This document shows, in pieces, positions 34,120-42,048 of a DNA stretch of 56,453 nt. The first letter of the stretch is position 1; each line of letters starts with the position of its first letter. Position numbers and translations under genes: made by a program. Source of the stretch: Microbacterium sp. 18062 (lineage in GTDB: Bacteria; Actinomycetota; Actinomycetes; Actinomycetales; Microbacteriaceae). The notes beneath the pieces were generated by a model that was not told where the DNA came from, did no database searches, and saw only the letters and a program-made list of their open reading frames with translations. The stretch spans positions 1 to 56,453 of the forward strand of contig NZ_CACSKB010000025.1 of NCBI RefSeq assembly GCF_902706225.1. Direction: 5' to 3'.

Positions 34120-35940
34120 GAGCACGCCGGCGCAGCCGCCGCGGAGCAGGGCCGTATGGCGACGGCGGGAGCAGGGCTCGCCGAGGTGGCGACGTCGCTG
34201 CGGTCGCTGCGGGACGAGGCGCTCGCCTCCGAGGCGGCCGCAGCGGATGCCATCGCACAGATCGATCCGGTCCATCGTGATGGCGCACGCAACCTCGTGC
34301 ACTATCTGGCGCTGCGCGCGCACGACCTGCGGGAGCTGCAGGAGAAGCTGACCGCGTCCGGGCTCTCGTCGCTCGGCCGGATGGAGCGGGACGTCCTCGG
34401 CAATCTGGACGCCGTGCTCAGGCTGGTGGATGCGGCTACCACCGGGAGGACGACGACGCACCTCGCCGTGGTGTCGACCGAGCCGGACGCGCTCCGCCGC
34501 CACGCGGCGCGGCTGCTCGGCGGCGCGCCGGAGGACCGCAGCACGCGCATCATGGTGACCCTGCCCACCGAGGCCGCCGACGATCCGGAACCGGCGCGCC
34601 GCTTCGTGGCGGCGGGCATGGACCTTGCCCGCATCAACTGCGCGCACGACGACCCGGCGGCGTGGCAGAGCATGGCCGCGCACGTGCGCGCTGCGGGCGA
34701 CGGCATCCCGGTGGCGATGGACCTCGCGGGGCCGAAGCTGCGGACCGGTCCGATCACTCCCGGACCCCGGGTGGTCAAGGTGAAGCCGACACGGGATGCC
34801 GCTGGTGCCGTGCTCGATCCGGCGCGGCTGCAGCTCGTGGGCGCCGTCGGCGAGGTCGAGGACGATGCCCCGGCCGTGCCGGTGACGGACGCCGCATGGG
34901 TGGCAGCGCTGCGCGAGGGCGAGGCCGTGCGCTTCGTCGACGCCCGGGGGCGGCGACGCCGGATGCGGGTGGTACGGGTGTCCGGCGCGACGGCACTGAT
35001 CGAGGGGGATCGCACCGTCTACATGCCCGCGGGCGCGGAGCTTCGGGGAGCCCGGGGGAGCGCGCGGGTCGGCGACATCCCGCCGCTGCCCGGATCGCTC
35101 CGGGTGCGTCCGGGAGACACGCTGCGGCTGACGCGGTCGCTGGAGCCGGGCGGCACGGCCGGTGACGGTGTCCACCGCGTCGGGTGCACGCTGCCGGAGG
35201 CGCTCGACGCACTGCGGCCGGGAGCCCGGGTCGCCTTCGACGACGGGAAGATCGAGGGCCTCGTCGAGCATGCCGACGCGGAGGAGGCGCACGTCCGCAT
35301 CGTCTCGGCGAAGCCCGGCGGCACGCGGCTGCGGGAGGAGAAGGGCATCAACCTGCCCGACTCCGACGTGGCGGTCTCGGCGCTCACCGACGACGACCTC
35401 CGCGACCTCGACGCGGTGGTGGCGATCGCCGACATCGTCCAGCTGTCGTTCGTGCGGTCGGCCGAGGACGTCCGCACGCTGTTCGACGAGCTCGACGCGC
35501 GCGGGGGCCACGACGTCGGGGTCGTGGTCAAGATCGAGACGGTGCGCGGTTTTCGTGCGCTGCCCGCGATCCTCCTGGAGCTGATGCGGCGCCCGGACGT
35601 CGGCGTGATGATCGCCCGGGGAGACCTCGCGGTGGAGGCGGGCTTCGAGCGGCTGGCCGAGGTGCAGGAGGAGATCCTGTGGATCTGCGAGGCCGCGCAC
35701 GTGCCGGTGATCTGGGCGACGCAGGTGCTCGACGAGCTGGCCTCGGGCGGCGTTCCCACCCGCGCGGAGGTGACCGACGCGGCCGCGGGGGAGCGGGCCG
35801 AGTGCGTCATGCTCAACAAGGGCCCCCACATCGACGAGGCGATCCGGGCGCTCGACGACATCCTGCGCCGGATGCAGGGCCATCTCGACAAGAAGCGACC
35901 GCTGCTGCGACGGCTGCGGTCGTGGTCGCCGGAGGCCTGA
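34108..35940 (+). CDS. Pyruvate-kinase-like protein without the C-terminal domain
   Basis: A 610-residue relative of pyruvate kinase. Residues 1-140 are a helical extension not found in classical enzymes. The barrel motifs are kept: MDLARINCAH (171-180, R175/N177), MDLAGPKLRTG (204-214), EKGINLPDSDV (411-421), VVKIET (473-478, K475/E477), ARGDLAVEAG (503-512, D506) and WATQVLDELASGGVPTRAEVTDAA (split as WATQVLDEL and PTRAEVTDAA, about 533-556). The inserted B domain is about 190 residues, roughly twice the usual size, and is Arg/Gly-rich. The C-terminal allosteric domain is absent. It may phosphorylate something other than ADP/pyruvate. No partner gene is obvious. Confidence 0.85.
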   Translation: MTPGEHAGAAAAEQGRMATAGAGLAEVATSLRSLRDEALASEAAAADAIAQIDPVHRDGARNLVHYLALRAHDLRELQEKLTASGLSSLGRMERDVLGNLDAVLRLVDAATTGRTTTHLAVVSTEPDALRRHAARLLGGAPEDRSTRIMVTLPTEAADDPEPARRFVAAGMDLARINCAHDDPAAWQSMAAHVRAAGDGIPVAMDLAGPKLRTGPITPGPRVVKVKPTRDAAGAVLDPARLQLVGAVGEVEDDAPAVPVTDAAWVAALREGEAVRFVDARGRRRRMRVVRVSGATALIEGDRTVYMPAGAELRGARGSARVGDIPPLPGSLRVRPGDTLRLTRSLEPGGTAGDGVHRVGCTLPEALDALRPGARVAFDDGKIEGLVEHADAEEAHVRIVSAKPGGTRLREEKGINLPDSDVAVSALTDDDLRDLDAVVAIADIVQLSFVRSAEDVRTLFDELDARGGHDVGVVVKIETVRGFRALPAILLELMRRPDVGVMIARGDLAVEAGFERLAEVQEEILWICEAAHVPVIWATQVLDELASGGVPTRAEVTDAAAGERAECVMLNKGPHIDEAIRALDDILRRMQGHLDKKRPLLRRLRSWSPEA

Positions 35941-35957
35941 CACGGCCGTCACGGGGG

Positions 35958-37208
35958 TCATCCCGGCTCGTCGTCCGCCAATGCCGTCGGCTCGGGGCCG
36001 GCCTCGTGTCGCTCCGCCTCGGGCAGCGCATGAGCGAGGTCTGCCGTCGCGTCGCCCCAGCGCGACACCGAGATGCCGGCGAGCCCCTGCCACGCCGCGG
36101 CCTCGCGCAGCACGCCCGCCAGCCGTTCGGCCGCATCGTTCGGGCGAGCGTGCTCCCACCAGGCCGACTGCACGCGAAGCACGGATGCGGCGCGGTCGGC
36201 CTTCAGATCGATCCGGCCGACCACGTCGTCGCCGACGAGCACCGGCAGCGAGTAGTAGCCGAAACGCCGCTTCGGAGCGGGGGTGTAGATCTCGATGCGG
36301 TAGTCGAAGTCGAACAGGCGCTCCGCCCGCGGCCGGAACCACACCACCGGGTCGAACGGGGTCAGCACGGCCGCCGCATCGACGGCACGGGGCACGGTGG
36401 CGTCGCGGTGCAGCCATGCCGGGCGCCGCCACCCCTCCACCGCCACCGGCCGCAGCACGCCGTCGCGCTCCAGCTCGGCGACCACACCGGCCGTGGTGCG
36501 CTGGTCGCCGAACCGCCAGTAGTCGTCGAGATCGGCGACGGTGGCCACCCCGTAGGCGCGCGCGGCGCGCTCGATCAGCGTGCGCAGCGCCTCCGCCCGC
36601 TCGACGCGGCGGTCCAGCGCCGCGGCCGGGATCACGTCGGAGGCGAGCCCGTACACCCGCTCGAAGCCGCGGCGCCCGGCGATCGCGACCTCCCCGGTGA
36701 ACCACAGGTACTCCAGTGCGCTCTTGACCGCGCTCCAGTCCCACCACGGGCCGCGGCGCGCGGTCTGCGCGTCGTGCTCGATCTGCGCCGGCCGCACCGG
36801 TCCACGCGAAGCCAGCTCGCCCCGCACCCACCCCAGCGTCGCCTCGTCGACGTCGAACCAGCCCTTCCGCTCATGACGCTCGCGGTGGTCGTCCATCCGG
36901 AAGCGGAAGAGCGCCCAGTCCTCCGCGGCGACGAACGCGGCCTGGTGCGCCCAGAACTCGACGAACGGTGCGCGCCGTGAGAAGAGCAGGCGGTCGAGCC
37001 GGGCGGTGTCGTACGCTCCCAGCCGCGAGAACAGCGGCATGTAGTGCGATCTGGCGAACACGTTCACAGAGTCGATCTGGAGCGTCGCCATCCGCTCGAT
37101 CTCCCGCGACAGACGTCGGGCCGAGGGGTCGTCGGCGCGCGTGGGGCCGAACCCCTGCGCGCGGAGGGCGACGCGACGCGCCTGCGCGCGGCTGAGTGTC
37201 TCTCGCAC
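35958..37208 (-). CDS. YcaQ-like winged-helix protein, putative DNA glycosylase
   Basis: Protein of 416 residues of the HTH_42/YcaQ family; E. coli YcaQ and Streptomyces AlkX/AlkZ unhook DNA interstrand crosslinks. Starts LSRAQARRVALRAQGF. The active-site QxD of that family appears as LQIDSVNVFARSHYMPLFSR (Q and D near residues 44-46). Winged-helix repeats follow, with RRFGYYSLPVLVGDDVVGRIDLK near the end. The GTG at 37208 is preferred because a -10 TAGGCT ends 7 nt before it; another GTG 30 nt upstream is in frame. Divergent from the AI-2E transporter gene. Confidence 0.88.
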   Translation of the reverse strand: MRETLSRAQARRVALRAQGFGPTRADDPSARRLSREIERMATLQIDSVNVFARSHYMPLFSRLGAYDTARLDRLLFSRRAPFVEFWAHQAAFVAAEDWALFRFRMDDHRERHERKGWFDVDEATLGWVRGELASRGPVRPAQIEHDAQTARRGPWWDWSAVKSALEYLWFTGEVAIAGRRGFERVYGLASDVIPAAALDRRVERAEALRTLIERAARAYGVATVADLDDYWRFGDQRTTAGVVAELERDGVLRPVAVEGWRRPAWLHRDATVPRAVDAAAVLTPFDPVVWFRPRAERLFDFDYRIEIYTPAPKRRFGYYSLPVLVGDDVVGRIDLKADRAASVLRVQSAWWEHARPNDAAERLAGVLREAAAWQGLAGISVSRWGDATADLAHALPEAERHEAGPEPTALADDEPG

Positions 37209-37221
37209 GCCGGCCAGCCTA
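37206..37221 (-). promoter_or_regulatory. -10 element and leaderless start of ycaQ-like gene
   Basis: On the minus strand TAGGCT (37216-37221), 7 nt, GTG (37206-37208). Confidence 0.5.
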
Positions 37222-37231
37222 ACCACCGCGT

Positions 37232-37269
37232 CCGACACCGCCCGGGGCGCGGCCTAGACTGGCGGGATG
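37232..37269 (+). promoter_or_regulatory. Leaderless promoter of the AI-2E transporter gene
   Basis: CCGACA (37232-37237), 17-nt spacer, TAGACT (37255-37260), 6 nt, ATG at 37267. Confidence 0.55.
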
Positions 37270-38454
37270 AGCGACCCCGACGAGAAGCCTCGCGGTTCGT
37301 TCCTGGACGCCCTCCGGATGCGGACGATCTCCACCGAGGTCGGCGGGGCGATGCCGAGGGGCCTGCGCGTCGCCACGGCGTACGCCTGGCGGTTTCTGGT
37401 GATCGCGGCGGCCGTCGGCGTCGCCATCTGGATCATCATGCAGCTGAAGATGCTCGTGATCCCGCTGCTCATCGCGATCCTGGTGGCGGCGCTCGTATGG
37501 CCCGGCTTCACCTGGATGCTGCGGCGTCACGTGCCGCGCTGGATCGCGATCATCATCGCGGTGCTGGGCACTCTGGCGATCATCACGGGACTCCTCTGGC
37601 TGGCGATCTGGCAGATCACCCAGCAGTGGGCCTCGGTGCGCGACCGCACGGTCGACGCGATCGTGCAGTTCCGGGACTACCTCATCGACGGCCCACTGCA
37701 CCTGACCTCCGAGCAGATCGACGAGCTGCTGGTGCAGGGCTTCGATCTGCTCCGCCAGCAGGCGGAGCTCCTGTGGTCGGGCGCGCTCGCGATCGGGTCG
37801 ACCGTCGGGCACGTGGCGACGGGTCTCCTGCTCGCCGTCTTCATCCTGCTGTGCGTGCTGGCCGACGGCGGGGGCATCTGGCGTTGGACGACGCGGCTGT
37901 TCCCGAAGGCCGCACGCCCCGGCGTCGACGGCGCCGCCCGCGCGGGCTGGATCACGGTCGTCAACTACGCGCGCACCCAGCTGCTCGTCGCGACGATCGA
38001 CGCGATCGGCATCGGCCTCGGCGCGTTCCTGCTCGGCGTGCCGCTGGCCATCCCCGTCGCCGTCCTGGTCTTCCTCGGCGCCTTCATCCCGTTCGTCGGA
38101 GCCGTGCTGACCGGGGCCATCGCGGTCTTCCTCGCGCTCGTCTACAACGGGCCGTGGATCGCTCTGTGGATGCTCGTCGTCGTCCTCGCCGTGCAGCAGA
38201 TCGAGGGACACGTCCTCCAGCCGCTCCTCATGGGAGCCGCCGTGAAGGTGCACCCGCTCGCGGTCGTCCTCGTCGTCGCGGGCGGCGCCATGATCGCCGG
38301 CATCCCCGGAGCCCTGTTCGCGGTGCCGCTCGCCGCATTCGTCAACGTCGTCGCGGTGTACCTGTCGCGACGCGCCTGGGAGACGGGCGAACGTCCCGAT
38401 CCCGACGATCTCATCTGGAGTACCGTCCCCCGACCGAGGAGGAACCGGGCGTGA
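37267..38454 (+). CDS. AI-2E family membrane transporter
   Basis: Integral membrane protein of 395 residues of the AI-2E (TqsA/PerM) family, with about eight helices: two pairs between 40 and 120, a soluble helical stretch around 120-170, and further helices from about 175 to 365. Characteristic segments: GFTWMLRRHVPRWIAIIIAV, FLGAFIPFVGAVLTG and EGHVLQPLLMGAAVKVHPLAV (shown as EGHVLQPLLMG and KVHPLAV). Members export varied solutes and some are Na+/H+ antiporters; the substrate is unknown here. Overlaps ilvA by 4 bp (GTGA). Confidence 0.9.
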   Translation: MSDPDEKPRGSFLDALRMRTISTEVGGAMPRGLRVATAYAWRFLVIAAAVGVAIWIIMQLKMLVIPLLIAILVAALVWPGFTWMLRRHVPRWIAIIIAVLGTLAIITGLLWLAIWQITQQWASVRDRTVDAIVQFRDYLIDGPLHLTSEQIDELLVQGFDLLRQQAELLWSGALAIGSTVGHVATGLLLAVFILLCVLADGGGIWRWTTRLFPKAARPGVDGAARAGWITVVNYARTQLLVATIDAIGIGLGAFLLGVPLAIPVAVLVFLGAFIPFVGAVLTGAIAVFLALVYNGPWIALWMLVVVLAVQQIEGHVLQPLLMGAAVKVHPLAVVLVVAGGAMIAGIPGALFAVPLAAFVNVVAVYLSRRAWETGERPDPDDLIWSTVPRPRRNRA

Positions 38455-39677
38455 ACCTGCCCACGCTGGCCGATTTCGAGGATGCCGCGAGCACTCTCCG
38501 AGGCATCATCACCCGCACGCCCGTCGACGAGTCGCACGTTCTCAGCGAGAAGCTCGGGGTCCCCGTGATCCTGAAGATGGAGAACTTGCAGCGCACCGGG
38601 TCGTTCAAGATCCGCGGTGCCGTCTACCGGCTGTCCCGGCTGACGGCGGCCGAACGCGCCCGCGGCGTGGTCGCCGCATCGGCGGGCAACCACGCGCAGG
38701 GCGTCGCGCTCGCGGCGCAGCGGCTCGGCATCCCGGCCACGATCTTCATGCCCCTGGGCGTGCCGGTTCCGAAGCTGCTCGCCACCCGGGGCTACGGGGC
38801 CGAGGTGATCCTCGACGGCGCGACCGTGGAGACGCCGTTGCGCCTCGCCGCGGAGTTCGCCGAGCGCACCGGCGCCGTTCTCATCCATCCGTTCGACCAC
38901 CGCGACATCATCGTCGGACAGGGGACTCTCGGTCTCGAGCTGTTCGAGGACGTCCCCGACCTGGACACGGTGCTGGTCGGCATCGGCGGGGGAGGGCTGA
39001 TCGCGGGCGTCGCCGCATCGGTCAAGGCGCGCGCTGCGGCCGTCGGGCGGACGGTGCGGATCATCGGCGTGCAGGCGGCGAACTCCGCCGCGTACCCGGC
39101 GTCGCTCGCGGCCGGGCGTCCCCTCGAGGTCGCGACCACCCCGACGATCGCCGACGGCATCGCGGTGGCCCGCCCGGGTGACACGCCCTTCGCGATCGTC
39201 GACGAGCTCGTCGACGAGGTCGTCACCGTGACCGACGACGACATCGCCCGCGCGATCCTCATGCTCCTCGAGCGCGCGAAGCTCGTCGTGGAGCCCGCCG
39301 GGGCCGTCGGCGTCGCCGCCATCCTCACCGGAAAGGTGCGGGCGACGGGAACGACCGTGTCGGTGCTCTCCGGCGGGAACATCGACCCGCTGCTGCTCCA
39401 GCGGGTCGTCGCGCACGGCCTCGCCGCATCCGGGCGCTACATGACGCTGCGCATCCCGCTGCCGGATCGCCCCGGACAGCTCGCGCGCGTGTCCGAGCTG
39501 CTGGCCCAGGTCGGGGCGAACGTGAACGAGGTGCTGCACACGCGCCACGGCCAGGGGTTGCAGATCAGCGAGGTGATCCTTCAGCTGAGCGTCGAGACAC
39601 GCGGCGAGGAGCACCGCGCAGAGGTGATCGGAGCGCTCGAGGCCGCCGGGTTCGCCCCCACCGTCGTGCTGGACTGA
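38451..39677 (+). CDS. ilvA: Threonine ammonia-lyase with ACT domain
   Basis: PLP enzyme converting threonine to 2-oxobutanoate and ammonia. Length 408. The cofactor lysine is K53 in RTGSFKIRGA; SAGNHAQGVA and the phosphate-binding GIGGGGLIAGVA are present. The C-terminal ACT domain (about 328-408, LPDRPGQLARVSELLAQ) is the form found in catabolic or serine/threonine deaminases with one ACT domain. It may be biosynthetic in actinobacteria; feedback by an amino acid is expected but not shown. GAGGAGG precedes the GTG. Convergent with greA. Confidence 0.94.
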   Translation: MNLPTLADFEDAASTLRGIITRTPVDESHVLSEKLGVPVILKMENLQRTGSFKIRGAVYRLSRLTAAERARGVVAASAGNHAQGVALAAQRLGIPATIFMPLGVPVPKLLATRGYGAEVILDGATVETPLRLAAEFAERTGAVLIHPFDHRDIIVGQGTLGLELFEDVPDLDTVLVGIGGGGLIAGVAASVKARAAAVGRTVRIIGVQAANSAAYPASLAAGRPLEVATTPTIADGIAVARPGDTPFAIVDELVDEVVTVTDDDIARAILMLLERAKLVVEPAGAVGVAAILTGKVRATGTTVSVLSGGNIDPLLLQRVVAHGLAASGRYMTLRIPLPDRPGQLARVSELLAQVGANVNEVLHTRHGQGLQISEVILQLSVETRGEEHRAEVIGALEAAGFAPTVVLD

Positions 39678-39698
39678 CGACGACGGCGACCCGGCGGG

Positions 39699-40190
39699 TC
39701 ACTGACCCGCGTAGGTCTCGACCTTGACGATCTCGACGCCGATGTCGCGACCGTTGGGCGCGGTGTACGACGTCTTCTCGCCCTCTTTGAGACCGAGGAT
39801 GGCGGATCCGAGCGGGGAGGCCTCGCTGTAGACGTCGAGCTCGCTGCCGGCGGCGATCTCGCGGTTGCCGAGGAGGAAGACCTCCTCGCCGCCCGCGACG
39901 AGCGCGGTCACCACGGTGCCGGACTCTACGACACCCGTCGACTCGGGGGCCTCGCCCACCTTCGCGGTCTTCAGCATGGCCTGCAGAGTGCGGATGCGGG
40001 CCTCCTGCTTGCCCTGCTCGTCCTTCGCGGCGTGATAGCCGCCGTTCTCCTTCAGGTCGCCCTCTTCACGAGCGGCCTCGATGCGCTTGGCGATCTCTTC
40101 GCGGCCGGTCGTCGACAGATGTTCGAGCTCGGCGACGAGCCGGTCGTAGGCGTCCTGCGTGAGGAAGCTCACCGTTGCGTCTGCGGTCAC
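39699..40190 (-). CDS. greA: Transcription elongation factor GreA
   Basis: Rescues backtracked RNA polymerase by stimulating transcript cleavage. Length 163. N-terminal coiled coil (about 10-78) with the tip motif ARE-EGDLKENGGYHAAKDEQG containing the acidic residues that reach the active site. C-terminal FKBP-like domain with EASPLGSAILGLKEG. The GTG at 40190 is chosen because AAGGAG lies 6 nt upstream; an ATG 15 nt earlier is part of that RBS. A 17-nt palindrome (GCGGGTCA/TGACCCGC) covers the stop codon. Confidence 0.95.
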   Translation of the reverse strand: MTADATVSFLTQDAYDRLVAELEHLSTTGREEIAKRIEAAREEGDLKENGGYHAAKDEQGKQEARIRTLQAMLKTAKVGEAPESTGVVESGTVVTALVAGGEEVFLLGNREIAAGSELDVYSEASPLGSAILGLKEGEKTSYTAPNGRDIGVEIVKVETYAGQ

Positions 40191-40240
40191 TGGTGTCTCC
40201 TTCATCCGGGGCGTCGCGATACACGCGCGCCAAATTCACA

Positions 40241-40265
40241 ACGCCCCGGCAGCTCGCCAGGGCGT
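40241..40265 (-). terminator. Terminator after the DUF4307 gene
   Basis: ACGCCCCGGC (40241-40250) and GCCAGGGCGT (40256-40265) pair over 10 positions with one wobble and a 5-nt loop. It separates the DUF4307 gene from greA. Confidence 0.55.
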
Positions 40266-40283
40266 CGTCGTAGTGCCGAAAGA

Positions 40284-40679
40284 CTACGGCACCCAGCAGG
40301 TGTTGACAAAACCCGTGGTCGCCTCCGCCGTGACCGGGATCGTCTCGCGGAACGCCTGGGAATGCGCATCGGAGGCCGGGTACTCGACGACGAGCCAGCC
40401 GACGACGCCGTGCTCCTCGTCCTGCGCCTCGAGGACGCAGGCGAGCGGGCTGCCGGCGGGAGCCGTGACCTGGAACGAGACCGTCACGGTGCGGTCGTCG
40501 ACCAGCTCGAATCCGGTCGTCGTCGCCTGGACGCTGTTCGCGGGCGTCGAGAACGCGTACCAGGCCGCCACGATCACGGCGGCGGAGATGCCGATCGTGG
40601 CGACGATCGCCCAGAAGCGGGTGCTGCGCCGGGTCCCGGTGCGGCCGTAGCGGTCGTCGAGCATCTGCGTGGTCGTCAT
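40284..40679 (-). CDS. DUF4307 membrane-anchored protein
   Basis: Protein of 131 residues with an N-terminal cytoplasmic arm (DDRYGRTGTRRSTRFW), one membrane helix (about 22-44) and a beta-rich extracytoplasmic domain containing two cysteines (ACVLEAQDE and NTCWVP) that could form a disulfide. The family is actinobacterial and usually sits between greA and mca, the mycothiol S-conjugate amidase gene. It is next to greA here, but mca is not found. Function unknown. Confidence 0.85.
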   Translation of the reverse strand: MTTTQMLDDRYGRTGTRRSTRFWAIVATIGISAAVIVAAWYAFSTPANSVQATTTGFELVDDRTVTVSFQVTAPAGSPLACVLEAQDEEHGVVGWLVVEYPASDAHSQAFRETIPVTAEATTGFVNTCWVP

Positions 40680-40747
40680 GGCGTCTCGGTTCGGGAATTA
40701 GGCTGGAGTTCCAGGCTATGCGCTCGAGCGCGGGACAGGGGACACGG

Positions 40748-41047
40748 ATGCATCACGGGGTGTGGCTTCTCGCGACGAGCGCGACGCCGTCGCCGAGCGC
40801 CACGACGGTCGATCCGAACCTCGTGACGCCGGGGCCGTGGGGATTCGCGGTCATCGCGTTGATCGGTTTCGCCGTCATCGCTCTCGTGTGGGACATGCTC
40901 CGCCGCATCCGCCGCGGACGGTACCGCGCCGAGGTGCGCGAGCAGCTCGACGCCGAAGCCCTCGCGGACCGGCAGGGCGCGGCGGCCGAGCGGGACTCCG
41001 AGACCGACGACGAGGACGTCGATACCGACGACGACCCAGGCCGCTGA
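40748..41047 (+). CDS. Small single-pass membrane protein (99 residues)
   Basis: A 99-residue protein with a short N-terminal hydrophobic stretch (HHGVWLLATSA), one membrane helix (about 33-52, GFAVIALIGFAVIALVW), a basic stretch (LRRIRRGRYRAEVREQL) and an acidic tail of D and E residues. It corresponds in position and layout to the small membrane protein found after mca in Mycobacterium. The ATG at 40748 follows ACAGGGGA; an ATG 30 nt upstream is possible. Its TGA stop begins repeat copy A4. Function unknown. Confidence 0.7.
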   Translation: MHHGVWLLATSATPSPSATTVDPNLVTPGPWGFAVIALIGFAVIALVWDMLRRIRRGRYRAEVREQLDAEALADRQGAAAERDSETDDEDVDTDDDPGR

Positions 41048-41139
41048 CCCGAAAGCCTCCCCGGAGCGGGGAGATTTCGCTTCCTTCGTCGGTCGTCAAC
41101 GACCCCGGCCGCTGAGCCGAAAGTCTCGTCTTCTCGGTC
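41044..41139 (+). repeat. Mosaic stop-codon repeat, copy A4
   Basis: Starts at the stop codon (CTGACCCGAAAGCC). Contains the hairpin CTCCCCG/CGGGGAG (41057-41063/41067-41073) followed by ATTT, then the core TCAACGACCCCGGCCGCTGA (41096-41115) running into GCCGAAAGTCTCG. It abuts the second 73-nt palindrome. Confidence 0.8.
41057..41077 (+). terminator. Terminator hairpin inside repeat A4
   Basis: A 7-bp GC-rich stem with a 3-nt loop followed by ATTT, 10 nt after the stop codon of the 99-residue gene. It is the most terminator-like of the three hairpins found in repeats A2, A3 and A4. Confidence 0.6.
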
Positions 41140-41212
41140 CCGCGAGACTGCATCCTCGCGCCGAGACAGCGGGGTTGCCCCACGGTCTCGGCGCCCGCAT
41201 GCAGTCTCGCGG
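41140..41212. repeat. 73-nt palindromic repeat, copy 2
   Basis: Outer arms CCGCGAGACTGCA (41140-41152) and TGCAGTCTCGCGG (41200-41212) are identical to copy 1. Inner arms CGCCGAGAC and GTCTCGGCG are kept, with small differences near the tip. Same length as copy 1; again between convergent genes. Confidence 0.85.
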
Positions 41213-41230
41213 CCCTGCGCGTGACCCGGG

Positions 41231-41944
41231 TCAGCCGTTGTAGGCGGGCGCCAGGCAGATCAGCAGGCACGCGGTCCAGTGGCAGAGGAACGCCAGCACG
41301 GTGCAGACGTGGAAGATCTCGTGGAACCCGAACGCCCCAGGCCACGGGTTCGGGCGCTTGAGCGCGTAGACGACGGCTCCCACCGTGTAGAGCAGCCCGC
41401 CGACGATGACGAGCACCATCATGGCGACGTTGGCCGCCATCAGGTCGCCGAGGTACATCACCGCGGCCCAGCCGAGCACGATGTAGAGCGCGACATAGAG
41501 CCATCGTGGCGCGTGGATCCAGAACACCCGGAACAGGATGCCGAGGACCGTGCCGCCCCAGACGAGCGACAGCAGCAGCACCGACTTCGATGTCGGCAGC
41601 GCCAGCACGGCGAGGGGCGTGTAGGTGCCCGCGATCAGCAGCAGGATGTTGGCGTGGTCGATGCGCTTGAGCACGATCTTCGTGCGCGGGCCCCAGTCGA
41701 AGCGGTGGTAGAGCGCGGAGTTCCCGAAGAGCAGCAGCGACGTCGTCATGAAGACCGCGGCCGACCACTTCGCGGCCGCGCCCTCAGCGAGGACGATCAG
41801 GACGATCCCCGCCGCGATCGCGATGGGGAAGGTGCCCGCGTGGATCCAGCCCCGCCACGTGGGGCGGATCTCGACCTGGGCGTCGTCGTCGGCGGCCTCG
41901 ATCAGCGGGAGCGAGGGGACGTCCGGGACGCGCGAGCGGGCCAT
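41231..41944 (-). CDS. Hemolysin III family (PAQR-like) membrane protein
   Basis: Seven-helix membrane protein of 237 residues of the YqfA/hemolysin III group. Conserved motifs: NSALYHRFDW (about 75-84), RIDHANILLLIAGTYTPLAVL (shown as RIDHANI and AGTYTP), and FGFHEIFHVCTVLAFLCHW (given as FHEIFHVCTV) near the C-terminus. The His and Asp residues in these motifs form the zinc site in PAQR relatives. Role in actinobacteria unknown; toxicity is not implied. The start has a -10 hexamer 6 nt upstream. It precedes divergent uppS, as in Mycobacterium. Confidence 0.92.
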   Translation of the reverse strand: MARSRVPDVPSLPLIEAADDDAQVEIRPTWRGWIHAGTFPIAIAAGIVLIVLAEGAAAKWSAAVFMTTSLLLFGNSALYHRFDWGPRTKIVLKRIDHANILLLIAGTYTPLAVLALPTSKSVLLLSLVWGGTVLGILFRVFWIHAPRWLYVALYIVLGWAAVMYLGDLMAANVAMMVLVIVGGLLYTVGAVVYALKRPNPWPGAFGFHEIFHVCTVLAFLCHWTACLLICLAPAYNG

Positions 41945-41956
41945 GAGCCCAGCGTA
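41942..41956 (-). promoter_or_regulatory. -10 element and leaderless start of hemolysin III gene
   Basis: On the minus strand TACGCT (41951-41956), 6 nt, ATG (41942-41944). Confidence 0.5.
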
Positions 41957-42033
41957 TGCTTTCGCGCATGCCCGCGCCCGTACATACCCGATGACTTCGC
42001 TCTGAGTGCCGGATACGTGCTCGTCCGGCGGAG

Positions 42034-42048
42034 TAGCGTAGGGGTGTG
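42034..42048 (+). promoter_or_regulatory. -10 element and leaderless start of uppS
   Basis: TAGCGT (42034-42039), 6 nt (AGGGGT), GTG at 42046. The G-run could act as a weak RBS, so a leadered transcript is not excluded. Confidence 0.45.

Noticed and set aside
39693..39709. Palindrome GCGGGTCA-C-TGACCCGC over the greA stop as a terminator
   Set aside because: The loop would be a single base, so it cannot fold as an efficient hairpin; probably incidental, although it shares TGACCCG with the repeat family.
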